Assembly: GCF_001653235.2 (NCBI RefSeq)
Contig: NC_035794.1
Coordinates: 3,162,001-3,226,000, forward strand
Direction: 5' to 3'
DNA: 64,000 nucleotides
Source of the DNA: Pochonia chlamydosporia 170
Taxonomy: Eukaryota > Ascomycota > Sordariomycetes > Hypocreales > Clavicipitaceae
Part shown: piece after piece, positions 1-12,870 of the stretch
Numbering within the stretch: the first letter of the stretch is position 1
Layout of the letters: every line of letters starts with the position of its first letter
Made by a program: the position numbers and the translations under genes
Notes under the pieces: generated by a model
Told to the model about the DNA's origin: nothing
Database searches by the model: none
Seen by the model: the letters and a program-made list of their open reading frames with translations, nothing else

Positions 1-1111
1 GATGGCAATGATCATGGAGTGTGCGGCGCGGACAACGTCGCAGATGCGGTAGACGTCGTCGCTTTTGCTGGTAGATCTGGCTACTCCGTCTTTGTCGCGG
101 ACGCATTCGAAGTCGATCCAGAAGGCCTTCTTGCCGGCCCTCTTGGCGGCGTCGATACCCCATCTTATCAAGGTCTTTCGGTCCCTCTTCGCAAGCTGTC
201 TGTTGGCTTCGCGGGTCTCTTCGTTGGGGTACTTGTACTTGTCAATCTCGTCGTCTGTTGCCACCCTGAATTGCTCGCGGGTGTAGGAGACGAATACAAA
301 TTCCATGTCTATATTGTCCCCATTTTCAAAGATGTATTGTGATACGCGAATTGTTTCATAGAGCGCCTGGTCGTAGTCTTTGATAAAACAGAGGTATCGT
401 GGTCGCGATGCAGTTCCTTGATCACCGGGCTCAATCCATATTGCTTGTTCGCTGTTATTCCCAGCAGGCGCGCTTTCCAGATCTGAGCTGAGTCGAATGT
501 CGTCGGAATATCCTTGGCGTTCTGGAACTGGATATTCTACCTGGAGCTGATCAGATGGGTTTCCTAAGTGGTTTAGACTTTGAGAGGTCTCGTTTGCTGC
601 ATCATGCTTGTGACTGCGAACAGCGTCATAGCGGTCGTCTATCTCCATCCTGCCGAAGCCCATTGTACGGGTGGCATATTGATTATGCAGATGATACAAA
701 TCACGGCTATGTACCTAGTTGTCAATAGTTAGCATTCGTAACAGGTGCTTGTGAGTCACGGATTCGGCATACCAAAGTGCACGAATATGGTAAAGATACA
801 ACATATTTCAGCAACGCTGTGATCATCATTGCTGCTGACCATTTTCGTTCTTGCCTGGTAGCATCCAAGATCGGCGCCCAAATCCAGTAGCTGACATTGG
901 CCAAAGGCGTCGCTGTTGATCGCGGTTTATCCAAGCGTAGCCATTTGGACGTCTGTGGTAAATTGCGCGAATCTTCGAATGTTTGCAGCACCAACGGGAC
1001 CAGTTTGCCATCTGACGATAGGTACATGAGTCTTGAGCTGACTTGATTGCCGGGGTTGTCGCCATGGGCTTGGGCCTCACAGTCGCGGGTTTCATTCTGT
1101 GGTGATGACAT
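1..1111 (-). CDS. HET-domain (heterokaryon incompatibility) protein, 3' end cut by window edge
   Basis: Two exons are visible: 1111-773 and 714-1. The 58-bp intron (715-772) has a gtatgc donor, a gctaac branch site and a ctag acceptor. The frame stays open to base 1, so the gene continues beyond the left edge; 351 residues are visible. The C-terminal visible part reads like the HET fold: FWIDFECVRD, then DDVYRICDVVRAAHSMIIAI, which matches the usual W-I-D...C and 'Y..M..VY..A' motifs. HET proteins trigger programmed cell death when genetically different hyphae fuse, and many genomes hold dozens of them. The first about 110 residues resemble nothing I know, so the start at 1111 is less certain than the second exon. 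Confidence 0.7.
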
Positions 1112-1902
1112 CCTGGGCTCAGAGTGAACGGCCTAGCGATGGGGTTAATGTCCGACCATGATTGAAGTGAGATGAATTTTGATGAGGTTTAAGATGTGAG
1201 GGACGTGAGTTGCTTAAGGAGTTGAGATGAAGGCTGTGTTTGATGTGTTACCCTTGTCCCCTGCACTAACTGATGCACGTCAGCAACTAACGGGAGTGAG
1301 GCTGACACTGCTATATATGGCTCTTGGGGTTGCAACTCGCCTTGTCTTGCATGAAGTAATCTGTGGTGGTAGTATTTGCCTGGAAGCAAATCATGCTGTC
1401 ATGTCGCAGTCTACGATTGTATATCGCGTTGTATATGGCATGTATAGTGGTGGGCTAGACTGTTTTGACCTCTCGCTAAATGGTCGCTTTGGCGATGCAA
1501 ACTAGAAACTCCTGTACTGGGTTCAAGCATTAATTTGGTACCTTGGGCGATGCGTTGCCTCGATCAATCATGGTTAAATGCTCGGCGACTTCTGTAGGCT
1601 TGAACGTGTCATTCGCGTGATTTCCAAGCCTTGGAAGATGTAATGTGTAGCCGGATTTGGGTAGCCGTTTGCATAGTGTTCTCTTTGAAGAGGTGGAAAA
1701 GCACGTATTAACATCTATCGCTGGGACAGTTGAATATCCGGTTCCAACATGGTCACTGCACTCAGACCGACATGCCTAGCCCTTACAAGATACATTTGGC
1801 ATGGTAATAAAGTCAAGTTACGATATGTTATGTACTGAATGAAATTGCATAACAACTATCTAGCTCTGCTGTTATCCTCATATAGCATGCACCCAGATGC
1901 TC
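1112..1902. other. Intergenic, no gene seen
   Basis: Short open frames on both strands lack family motifs, signal peptides or convincing splice partners. It separates the 5' end of the HET gene from the 3' end of the next minus-strand gene. Confidence 0.5.
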
Positions 1903-2659
1903 TCACATCTCCTCAGGAGCTGCGCCAGTCCGTGGCCGAGGAACTTTGTCAAACTTTTTGCTGGGTACTTTCGTAGAATATACGCCATGGGCTATCAACA
2001 TGTTGATCATCGCTCCCCGATCGAATCCTTGCCGAACTAGATCCTTTTGTGTCACTAAACCGTTGACTCTCGTTCGATCTGTTGTTCCCTTCCTTTTTTG
2101 ACAGCACCTCGGTACAGCCAGTATCTTCTTCCCTGTATACTTCGCGGGATCAACAGTGAAGGGTAAATACATGTTCGCGTATTCGCCCCCATCGTGTTCT
2201 ACCTCAATAATATTGATCTGCAAAACTTCTGGAAAGTAGTCGTCGGCAGGAACAAGGTGATCAAATGTTACGCCGTAGTAGTCAATTTCACTAACAGGCG
2301 CACAGAGCATCATTAACAAGTTGAGACTTCACGGGTTGAACTAGTAATGATGAAGGGCAGTCCTTCTTTTTCTGATCCACCCATCCCAGGTACTCGTCTC
2401 GCATAATCATGTCATTCTCGATATGAGGGCGGACGTCTTGTCCATATAGAGTTTGGTAGGTTATCTCTGCGAGCTTTGCGCCGGCTTTCTGAAACGTCTG
2501 GTCACAGACATCAACATGCCACGGTACATCCGGAAGAAGTTTCTGGATGGATACTAGCGGGCCGTCGATTTGGATCCTCACGGGCTTGTCTAGCGGCGGT
2601 GGGTGGAAGCAATGAGCAGGGCTTTGAATACATTCTGGGATATAAAGGGGGAGAGCCAT
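1903..2659 (-). CDS. Unrecognised hypothetical protein, two exons
   Basis: Two minus-strand frames join well. Exon 1 is 2659-2394 and exon 2 is 2290-1903; the 103-bp intron (2291-2393) has a gtacct donor and a gttag acceptor. The sum is exactly 218 codons (217 residues). The start MALPLYIPE lies in a gagagccatgg context. The protein has no signal peptide or membrane segment. It is rich in Asp, Lys and Pro, with a basic C-terminal tail (STKVPSKKFDKVPRPRT). I recognise no family. The coding impression comes from the long clean reading frame and amino-acid composition. The intron could lie elsewhere, because a second weaker donor exists nearby. Confidence 0.45.
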
Positions 2660-3055
2660 GGACGATGGTGGAATAATGCCGCGAGGATTGATTCCGAGGA
2701 GTTGTCTTGGAGAGAAGGACTCGGACCAACAGAAGTAAATCCTAACATGGAATATATTGACCCCCTCTCCAAAGTGTCCAACAATGAGCGCCCCTTTCAG
2801 TGGCCTATGTGGCTCATCCGCCCGATACCGGGCTCACATAGTAATTTACAGTTGATCAAATGACTTTATACACGATGTGAAGTCACTTACTTCTATTGCC
2901 AGTTTCTATCGCGCAAGTCCGTTACTCAATTGTATCGCTAATTCTATTCTATTTTACGTCAAAGGGCAGAGATCGGTTGCTTGTATCAAATTTCTCTAGT
3001 CTCCCGCAAAATATTGATGGCTTCATGCTGATCTACAATCGCGATAAGCACCAAA
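2660..3055. other. Intergenic, no gene seen
   Basis: The spacer holds the upstream region of the 217-residue gene and the 3' flank of the large fusion gene. No coding signal was seen on either strand. Confidence 0.5.
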
Positions 3056-6000
3056 CTACTCATACAACATCTGTACCCTCACAGCGTCACTAGCCATTGA
3101 CCTGGTTCTCTGACTTCTGAAATTCATCGTTAGCCTCTGTGTTGCCTGAGCACTACTTCCCATGGATTTCTGCCGATTAATTTGTCCAATCATAGAGGAC
3201 AGCATTGCATGCCCATTTGGTTTCTGCATGCTCTTCTCTTCCAACACTGGGTATTGCACCAGCGAGCCGTGGCTTGATGCGCTGCTCACGGACGGCTGTC
3301 GACTGAGCGAAGAAGACCTGCTGCTTCGTGAGGAGGAAGCCTGACTCATTTTACTTAGAGCCCTGTGCAATGACGATGATTGTGATTGAGTCGGACTTGG
3401 GGAGTAATTAGCTTGCGGCTTGTTCAACATGGTCTTTGTGTTAATTGCGTCTAGGTCCATCTTGGCGGCTGCTTGGGCTAGTTGCTCCAGATTTAGGCCA
3501 CCAACGGGAATCTTGCTCATTCTTCGGATGGCTTTGTTGTTCTTTTCCACGAATTGGCTTATGGCTTGTAAAGCACCAGCATTGCCGGGTATATCTGAGG
3601 AGCTTGTGCTTCTTCCGCGAGTTTGATGCAGAGCATTGAGAGTTCGAGGCTGCAGCGACGGTTCCCGTGTAGATGCAGCAAGAGTAGCATTGATCTTGGT
3701 CATGACGTTGTCAAAGTCAACATTCTGGTTAGGATTCGTTCGTGACATGAAGTAGGTGGAGGATTGTCCAGTTGCGACAGAGTTACTCTCCGCATTGTTT
3801 GTTAGGACGAAGAAGCTTCCATCACGAATGTATTTGCGAACTCGTGCCCATCGTGATCGGGCAGGATTCCGCTCCACAGCAGGGTTGTACACGGAGAGCT
3901 GAGCCAATTTGGCGTAGTAGATTGTCAATCGACGAGCCATGCGCTCCAGAATCTGTAGTAGGAACCCTGAAAGAGCAGTCACTCGAGCCGAATCCCGGTC
4001 TGCAACGTCGTCATCATGAGACGTCCCTTGTGTTGTGATGTCGTCCAGAGCGTCCATGCCGGTGCATGCTTCCTGACGAAGATCCTCTAGGAGTTCAATG
4101 TCGAGCTCGACACTCTTGGCGGCATACATAAAGACGCCTCTTTCATAGAAGCGGAGTGAGCCTTCCTTATCGACGATCAGCTCACCTACTCGCCCAAGCT
4201 CCTTGGTACAAGTGATTGCATCGGGACTCGTTTTAGCACGCGCAATTGTTCCAAGTATATCAGGCAAGTTGGCTTCGATGCTTCCAGCCACACTGGCACT
4301 AGCCAAGCTGAAGGATAACTTGAGAACAAGTTCTTGTAGCTTCTCTCCGAACAGATTTTTGAAACCACCCTGGAGGAGTCGACTCTGATAGGCGTAAAAG
4401 GTGCGGGTGGCATAGCTGTTTGGCATACTCTCCTGTGACCATGAGTTGTATGTGCCAGCTGAGCTCCATGCCGATGGGAAATCCATGGTGCTTCCTGTCA
4501 TTTCATGAACTTGGAACTGGTGCGCAACCAGTACTTCAACTGTAGTTTTCAGGTAATCTGCCCACAAGTCGTACATGGAAGAGAGTACCTCGTTGCCTTG
4601 GTAATTCGGCTTAGGGGTCAAGTGCCCAATGAAATATTTTGTCAGCAAACTAGACACCTCGGGGTTATTCGTATGCGCTAGGCTATCAAACGTCTGCGAG
4701 CAATCAACACCGGCATTGGATTTGATGATGAGCGTTCCACCAGGGTGCATGGGTACGAATTCCGTAACGTCATATACGCTTCCATGTACGGCGATCCACA
4801 TCTGTGTGCCTTCGCGATGGCCAGTGTGAAGCGCCAGCTGAGAAAGAGGAAGCGTGGGAAGATTGCACGGAAGAGGTTTCGGCGTCATGAAGACGTCTAA
4901 CATGAATCGTCGCTCCGCAAATGCTTTCTCGACAATTATGTCAACATTGTCAACAGTTGCGGTCCGGTACGTATAAACTGCTTTCCGAATACCATTCATT
5001 ACAGAGTCAAAGACGGAGACGGAACCACAGACGTAAAGGTAGCCGCCGAGACCGCCTTGCTTCTTGGACATGATGAGGTCGCAAATTGTATTGCCCTGCT
5101 CGACAATAAGGGAATCAATGTAACGTGGTGAAATGTGTTTCTCGACCAGTTCTCGCGTGTGAGGGTCATATGCGAGGCCGCGGGAGTCTCTGGAGAAGGC
5201 AATATGGGTTTCTATGAGCCCAGCATGAACGAGATTTCTTAGTTCTTCTTCGAAACAGAACTTTTCTCGGGACTGAACACCAAGATAGAGATAGTTTCTT
5301 CCCCCGGAGAGACCAGCGCTCGCCAACCGTGCCTGCCAGAAACCTCGAAACGGAGCGATGCCGCTGCCACCAGCGAAGAATGCACAAGACGCCATTGAGT
5401 CCAGCGGAAGTTGGAATGCAACAGGGCGAGAAACACCAATCAGTACTTCGTCTTCCTCGGAAAGCGATAAATTGTCTGCATTCGGGTTGGGGTTCAAGAA
5501 GCCGCTTGACACACCGGCACGCATCACACTTTCACCTTTGGCAAAGGTATCGCAGAGCTCATACTCTGCTCGGGAGACAGCCAAGTCAACAGTGCTGGGA
5601 AGTAGATCCTCGGTGTAGCTGGCGATGGAATATGTCCTTGGCACTTCCAAGGTGACTAGGCTGGGCAACCATTTTGCTACCTGGCTCAAATCGAATGCCT
5701 TGTTCCAGATCGGGGCCGGCGTATCGGCGAGAGCGTTTTGGAGCAAATCTCCTAATGATCCCCGTACTGGCCACTCATTCGTAGCTAGTACTTGAAGGAC
5801 CGTATTGGATGAGGCATGCAGCATTTCGTGGATCTGAAGAGCGAGTTCCTTTGTGATGGGTGCCAAGTGACCTCGACGCAGAATATCCGTCACAGTGAGT
5901 TTCTGCACCTTTGTATGTCTCACGGATGCGAGATGAGCCTCGAAGCGAGACCAATTCCCTTCAACGTCGAGGGGTTGGTCAATATGTTCTTCCAAACCCA

Positions 6001-7711
6001 ATGCAGCTGCAACTTTGGCACACTCCTCCCAGCTGTTCAGAGGCATAACGGCTACTCTGTCCCCAGGCATGAAAGATACACCGGTGTTATATAGATCCAG
6101 CGTGACTAGTGAAATGGACCTGGAAGCATCAGAATCTACCATGGCGCGGTTGGAAACGCGAGACACGTAGCGACACTCCTCGAATGTGCCGCGCATCTGA
6201 TGAGGTTCAACTGGAAGCGCCCCTCGATACGGTTCGAGGCGCTCCTTCATGGCGTCAGAGAACTGGCGATGAGTCTCCTCCCAAGGTCGTCCGGCATCAG
6301 CAGCACCCGACATTCCGTTGGTCTCTGTTCGTCCCGTCTTTCCAGCGACTTCGAGAATGCCAAAGACTTTGTATCGATGCACGCCCATGAATCCACGCTC
6401 GCCAGTGTAAGCCTCCACAATACCATCAAGAACCCCCATGAGTCTGGGATCACCTGAATGCTCGACAAACTCTGGTATGCGATAATGGTATTCGATGGCG
6501 GCGATGAAAGCACGGTGGTTGGAGGGAATCCAGGCTCTGAGATGAACACCTTCTGCGCCTAGGAACGACTTGTACCTGCAAACGTAAGTAATCGAACGTA
6601 ACTTTGACCATATGAATACTTTTGTCTTACTTCTTTCGACCGAGAAATGCATCCATGACCAAATATGGAGGAAACTGTAACCCTGATGTAGCAGGGCAGC
6701 GCTTAGAAAGAGGCGCCGAAAACTTTGCCCAGTGAACCCACTGATTGGCAGGGACGTAGTTTTCACCAGCGTTGGGATTAACTGAAATGGAGTGAAAGGC
6801 ATTAGGCATGCGCTCAAGGATCTCTTTCAGCCTTGTCATTTCCACAAGGAGACCTTCCACGTTGCGGTTCATGACGTGCTCCTGACATGCCGCGATGGCG
6901 TCTGGGCCGTGTTGGAACGACGCTACCACAAATTAGCATGAGTTGTGAGATAAACGAGATGAGTTAATGCACCTGAAGTATCTGCACAGCCCTTCAAAAA
7001 CGCAATCTCAGCCTTGTAGCCAAAGATTGGCCACCTCAGTTGAGTGTTCTCAAATCGAGCCACATACGGACTCGCTGAGGTCTTGTCCTTGATCTTGAGA
7101 TTATAGGAAGCCTGATCCGGAAACGTAAGATGAGGCAACACTCTCCCGAGTCTGCGGGAAATCTGGTGGTACGGCAAAGCCACAGTCATGGGAATGCCAA
7201 CGAGTTCTTCGCCCAATTCGTCACCCATAGGACAATTCGGTCTCGTATTGGACGGAGTGGTCGAGCTATCCGTTATGCCATGCGTACCGTCGTGCTTCTC
7301 TTCGAACCGATAGATTGAACAAATGATACCCAGGGCTACGACTGCCGCCCACAAAGCTTGGTCAGGAATGACGTCTTCAGTCCCTTCCACCAGGGGCAAG
7401 GTTGCTACTGCTTCTCGAATTCGACCTCGAGCAACAACTCCCGGTAATCTCTCACAAAGATCCGACCATACTCTACCGGGAGATCTTGCAAGCGCCCCGG
7501 GTGATTCGTCGTAGTCAGGGGGACACATTCCGTGCTGAGAGCTGAGGTATCCGTCTCTCCAACCCGTCTCAGGCCCTATCTCTTCTGCACGGAGCATAAC
7601 CTGACGTGCGGGCGCGCCAAGAGCCGCAGCAAGAGCATCTTGCTCATCGGCATTGTAAGCATCTAGCTCTGCTTGACTGGTTACGGCGCTGAGTTCTTGC
7701 TCTGATGGCAT
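3056..7711 (-). CDS. Indoleamine 2,3-dioxygenase-like / FAD-NADPH reductase / cytochrome b5 fusion protein
   Basis: Three exons (7711-6973, 6922-6631, 6575-3056) sum to 1517 codons, giving 1516 residues. Residues 1-430 look like an IDO-type heme dioxygenase: DAFLGRKKYKSFLGAEGVH, then WIPSNHRAF, then VHRYKVFG with His410 as a candidate proximal heme ligand. Residues about 472-890 resemble the FAD/NADPH half of cytochrome P450 reductase: RTYSIAS from 657, a GGSGIAPFRGF nucleotide loop near 744, and YVCG. No FMN flavodoxin domain is present. Residues about 925-1000 are cytochrome b5, with heme ligands His954 (HPGG) and His978. The last about 500 residues are Ser/Gln-rich without a known domain. 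IDO opens the tryptophan ring and needs its heme reduced; cytochrome b5 and P450 reductase are known external donors. The fusion suggests a self-sufficient heme enzyme, but its substrate is unknown. The N-terminal domain is divergent and might not act on tryptophan. Confidence 0.85.
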
Positions 7712-10700
7712 TCGCCTATTATAAAGCAGGTGATTAAGCGCCTTTCGCTCTCTACATACACCGATATTAGTCCTTCTGAAACAAAAGAGTAGTATGAAAG
7801 TCTGGGCATTGTACCTCATTCGCAGCCAATCCTCAGCATCAACGCCGCTTGAAATCTTGAGTCATCATTAGCATTGTCATTGAATCTTATATATCGCCAA
7901 GACTTACATCAAACACTGTGCGAAGGTCACCAGGTTGTGAGAATCCCGAAAACGCACAGCCTGCGGGCCCTCTTGTATGTTTGATGCTTGCTCTGCTGCT
8001 CATGCCGGCGCCCATTCCAGCCGGGCAGCTTCCTCTTGACCCCGAAACGGGACATGTTGACTCTCCCATAATTAACAGACCAAGCTTCCGTTGGGGTTGG
8101 GACAAAAAATAAAACAAGTCATGCGGCCACCAGGGCACGCTGTAACGACGTCGCCGGAACGTAATAAGTAACAATGAAAAGTTCAATTTTGGACTCAACG
8201 TGTAAGCAGAAGCCCAACAACTCTACACCCCATACGTCCTGATGTTCTCCAAGTTGGCTATATATTACTGATGAAGGGACAAATAAAAAGGGGGATGTGA
8301 GAACATGTGAGATGAATAAAAATATAAAAAGCATGTCAAGGTGAAATCAAAGCTCAACAACGGTCAAAAGTCAGGGAAGCCATGTCTCAGAAAAATGCCT
8401 AGGTAAGTAGTGCATGTTTCATCTGATTGGTCTCCATAGGACTTCAGTTTATTTGGGACGATGTTTCAGATATGTCTATTTAGATCCGAAGTGTTGGCTT
8501 ACGTTGCTTCGTCAATTCGACCCTCTTTTGGTTTCACTGTGAAGGCCGGCTCATGGTGCCAGGAAGTGTTAGGCTTAAAAGTGATCCTGGACTCAGCACA
8601 TGTGCATCTACGTGGAGCGAATAGATTCCTCGGGGGTATCAGACGGGCTTAGATGCTACAGGCTGGGCGTAAAGACGAGGCTGATGATGGACTTACAAGG
8701 CTGTTGTGACTCGCCATCCTGTGAATGAGCGATCCATGGCGACTTAACACAAGATGCCGTGAGCCTGAAACAACGCATGGCACAAATTGACCACTCTCGG
8801 TTCGGGTGTCATTACGAATATTGCGGAGATCAAGGTTTGCGATTCGACCGATGGAATGGTATGATGGGGTTGTAGATGTGTCAAATTGAGCTCGAGCTTC
8901 TCGAATACTCAGTGGCGGGCATGTCATCGGGATCATCCGGCATGTTAGGCTCTTGCCACTTTCTGACAAGACGAAAACTTGATACAGTGACATTTGCACA
9001 ATACCAGTTTCAGAGCTGCCTATGACAAGTTTAAACGCACATGAAAGACTTCTGGAAAGAGTATTAGCCTATGCTGTTCGCTTTTGCCAAGTGCTATATA
9101 CAAGTTTGATCATCATCAGGGAGGCGACGAAGATTCAAATAGATTATACTGCATGATTTGAGATTATTAGTCACCAAAAGGAGGCTACGTTGATGTAGTA
9201 GTGATATTTGACAAATTCATAGCAAAATCTTTGTCCTTGTGTATCTGGTATTTGTCATTTCACAATGTCCATGTCTGGCCGCGATCGACGCCAGTCACAG
9301 CTTGGTGGATTCCATGTTTTGTACCTATAGGCTGTAATGAAGTTATGTCACAACATAGCCGGGGCTTGGTTCTGGAACACTGGGTAGGCAAAATATACAG
9401 ATAAGTTCGGATAACTCAATTTGTATTGTATCTAAACTCCATACAATAGGATCCGTAGACTTAATTTGTGAAAACATGTATGCTGTACTGCTGCGACGCA
9501 AGAACTTGGCCAACTTCCCGGCAAGGCAATGCCGACGGAACGGAGATTCCCGTAGCTCTTGTGAAACTTCTAGAAAATACGTAGCAGATGTCCGGGCTCT
9601 GACATGCTGCGAAGGGTTCGGAAACTTGTCTATATCCACTGCTACTCTCCGGCAGCCGGAGACTGCTAATACTACCGGGTGTACCAGCAATGGGCCTTGG
9701 ATTTCTCAAGGAAGAGTTAGCATTGACGCTAATGCAAGTAGGGTACTTGGTCTCTCAATAGGATCGTCGAGCGGACGTAAGGCTGCACTGCTATGTATCA
9801 GAGGGTCACATCCAAGCAGCTGCTACGAAAAACTTTCTATCTTTCCACCACTATGGCCGGCTAATCGTAGTGAAATGTGCCCAGAAAACGTAATGGAAAC
9901 TGAAGAAGCTGCCACGCCCTTCGGCGCCTTGCACACCCTCAGTTCAAAAGCTCGACAATGCGCGCATCTTGAAACCATCTCGTTTGCTGGACATCTTCAA
10001 TCAACTGCTGGAGTCCGGCCGCCACAGTCACACTAGACAATTTATCAAGAGACCCGCGTTATCCCGACCAGTAGCAGGCGGGAATGGTAGATGCGTTGTC
10101 ATATTTTCAAAAATCGGGCAGTTGTCTGGTAGATATGGAAGGTATCAGGGTCATGCGTACATCAGAAACGGGCATTGACCGGAGAAACAGCGGAGTGCTT
10201 CCAGATGCTCTGAAAGGCGAATGAGGAGTGTGACGATGAGCCTCAAAACGCCACTGATGCGAGTAGACCTGGTAATTACATCAGCCTTTTAACCGTATAG
10301 TTTGCTTGGCCCCAGTCGCGTCCCGCCAAAGCCTAGTCAACAAGAATTGAGATTATTAGTAGTGAGATGCTCAAAGTGTATGTGTTAATATAAAAAGCCG
10401 TGGGCGATTTTGTACAGTCGAAAGCATCTCCCGAGACCCATAGGTGAGCCAGGGACGGAATTCAGGCTTGAATCTGGTGATGCCCAATGTCCTCAAACTT
10501 TGTTTTGTGACAAATTGGTGGTGGCTTGGATCTAGTTCTGTTGTCATGACGGTTCATTTGAGAGAAGATGGATAAAAGCTCTTGAGGAGTCAGATGCGTC
10601 ATTCGCTGATCTCAAGCACATGTCGCATTGTAGTGTCGGGATAAGAATCCCCGGGAGAAGGTAACATTACTAAGAGAGCCAAGTTATTGGTTGGTGGTGT

Positions 10701-12870
10701 CTTCTTGGCAGGGCATTCCATGGTTTTATGAAGGCGATCTTTTGCAGCGCATGCACATGTACAAGTCGAGCATAGCTGAGTCTCATCCAACCACCATTAA
10801 CTCGAGAAACACACTATGTTGACTGACAGACCATCTTGGATAGGGCCTTGTATTGCCGCGATAAACGATCAAGAGATTGTGGCTGCACATCCGGTAGCCC
10901 GGAAGTCCGGTGCCATTATCAGTCAGTCCAAGGTAGCATGTGCTTTTGGGTAACCCGATAGCGGACTATTTTATGCGTCGTGCATCAGACATTTGGACCA
11001 AATGGACACTATTGGTGATTTGCCAAGTCACTTGGTCACCAAACCCACTACATCTGGCAGACATTAGAGTTCTGCATAGTGCCCAATCGTTGCAAAGAGA
11101 GTGCGCCATATGCCATAGGTCCTATCTCAGATCTCCGTGGGGTTTATTTGCACTGGTTTCGGGTGAAACAATGAGCGTGGGGGCAAGATGTTGAAGACAG
11201 ACGCATGTGAGTCTCCGTTTGTATGGGGGATCTGAGCATATAAGTATGCCAGCAAACTGACGGTTGGAGTTATGTGCAATTAGATGTGTTCGCTAGTTAC
11301 TAGATCAGACCATCAGCATTGAGCTTCAACGACCGAAAATTTCACAATGTCTAAAGTCGACGATTCCTCTGTTGCCGGCGAGGCAGGCAGTTTCGTCGAC
11401 TGCAGTACTTGCAGAGGCTCAGAGGCGACCTCATCCAAAGGAGGAAATAAATTATGCGAGTGAGTTCATCCAATATGCTCTACTTGAACCTCTCATTCTT
11501 TGTTTTTTGAGTGTTGGATCTCTGGATACACGTCGAGTTATCGACACCGTGGAAGATGTAGCACTTGTTCTTCCGACTTTGCTATACCGTTTCGCAATCG
11601 CTGCCCGTAACAAAAGGCCCTCCGCTCCGTTCTAGCTAGTGGCAGCATCTCACACATTCATGTAGAAAAACACCAAACACAAACCATGACTTCGAACGGG
11701 TAAATAAGACAGACCAAGCGTCGTTGGGAGTCTTCGTTTATGAAAACCGACAAAGTGAGATGCCTATGAGTGAGAGACTGGTAAAGAAACAGCACGTTTG
11801 ATCCTATGGGCCGGAATGTGGTGACAGTAGGAATACATGGTGTATGATATTGAGATGAATTGATGGAAAGTTGTGTAGTATTTGTTCCTTTTGCCTTCCT
11901 TATGCGTAAATAAGTTACAACCACAGTAGGATGACAACAATAAGAATGAATATCCCCCCGATGCTGCCTCCCCATGTGTTCACGATTCTAGGACTGTCTT
12001 GTTGTTATCATCTTACAACCCTGCGACTCGTTCCATGCTACCCATGTATCTTGCAAAAGCAAAGCAGATAAAAGCCTGCCTGGGCATCTCAGATGTTGCT
12101 AGTACTGAGAGTGACCTTGGGAACAATGAACACTGTCCCGTGGGTCCAGGCGGACAAAAAGTGGGACCAAGCCCCGTTCCGAGAGTGGTTCAGCTCCGTC
12201 CGGGACCCACAAATCCGGGCGCGTCTTCATGTTAATCCCCGCCTCCTTCGGCGTCTGATTCGGTAGTTTCGTGCTTGGAGATGCAGTCTGCAGTAGTCGT
12301 CACAGTTCTTTGGGGGTCGAGACCCTAGGAATCCAATGATATTTCCATGCGGGATACCTTCTTGATGGCGGACCCTTGTTCGATGAGACAGAACCGCCAG
12401 GACAGATGAGGAGACAAAACCAGGGATCGTATTGCGGTTTTTGTTTTCAACAAGTGGTAACATGCTGTTGACAAGAAATGAGTATTAATGACTGCTTTTA
12501 TCAGTGGTGTCAGTTGTCCTTTTGCCGTGAGACTCATGCAGGGCTGGCTGCCAGGCATCTTCTTGTCATATTTGTCAACACTTACTGAGTAGGTGTGTAG
12601 AACCGTTCGCCCCCGGAGGGTGTGGAGGAGCGCCAGGGTCCAACGAGGTGCTGGACACAACGGCTTACGGCCTGGGGTCAGAGCGCCCCCCGGAAACCTG
12701 GCGATGACCTTCTGAGGTATGTGTGGCAATAAAGATGTTGTGCCTGGCTATAAATGCCATCGTCACCCCTCCCTGAAGTTTGCAATTATCTACATTCTTA
12801 GCTTCTTTCCGGTAGTACGGTACGTTCTCTTTCTGTCTGTCTTACAAACTTTCTGAACGGAGTCATAACA
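7712..12870. other. Gene-poor stretch of about 5.2 kb
   Basis: This is the longest stretch without a convincing gene. The largest open frame (9476-10036, plus, 186 codons) has no signal peptide, domain or splice partner, and its composition (Ser, Arg and Cys spread evenly) looks random. A minus-strand frame at 8649-8999 is equally unsupported. I saw no terminal repeats or transposase remnants. Only the last about 120 bases, with a TATA box at 12749, look like a promoter for the small gene downstream. Confidence 0.5.
12749..12754 (+). promoter_or_regulatory. TATA box of the small 12871 gene
   Basis: The sequence ctataaatg lies 122 bases before the proposed ATG at 12871. A pyrimidine-rich stretch (ttctttctgtctgtct) between them is typical of fungal transcription starts. 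Confidence 0.35.

Noticed and set aside
3162..5655. Several plus-strand frames of 60-108 codons within the fusion gene
   Set aside because: They are shadows on the opposite strand of a long coding exon.
3056..7711. Reading the fusion enzyme as a nitric oxide synthase
   Set aside because: The N-terminal domain shows IDO-like blocks, not the NOS oxygenase heme-thiolate motif, and there is no FMN domain.
9476..10036. 186-codon plus-strand frame in the gene-poor block
   Set aside because: No signal peptide, domain, splice partner or coding-like composition. It overlaps a minus-strand frame of equal weakness.
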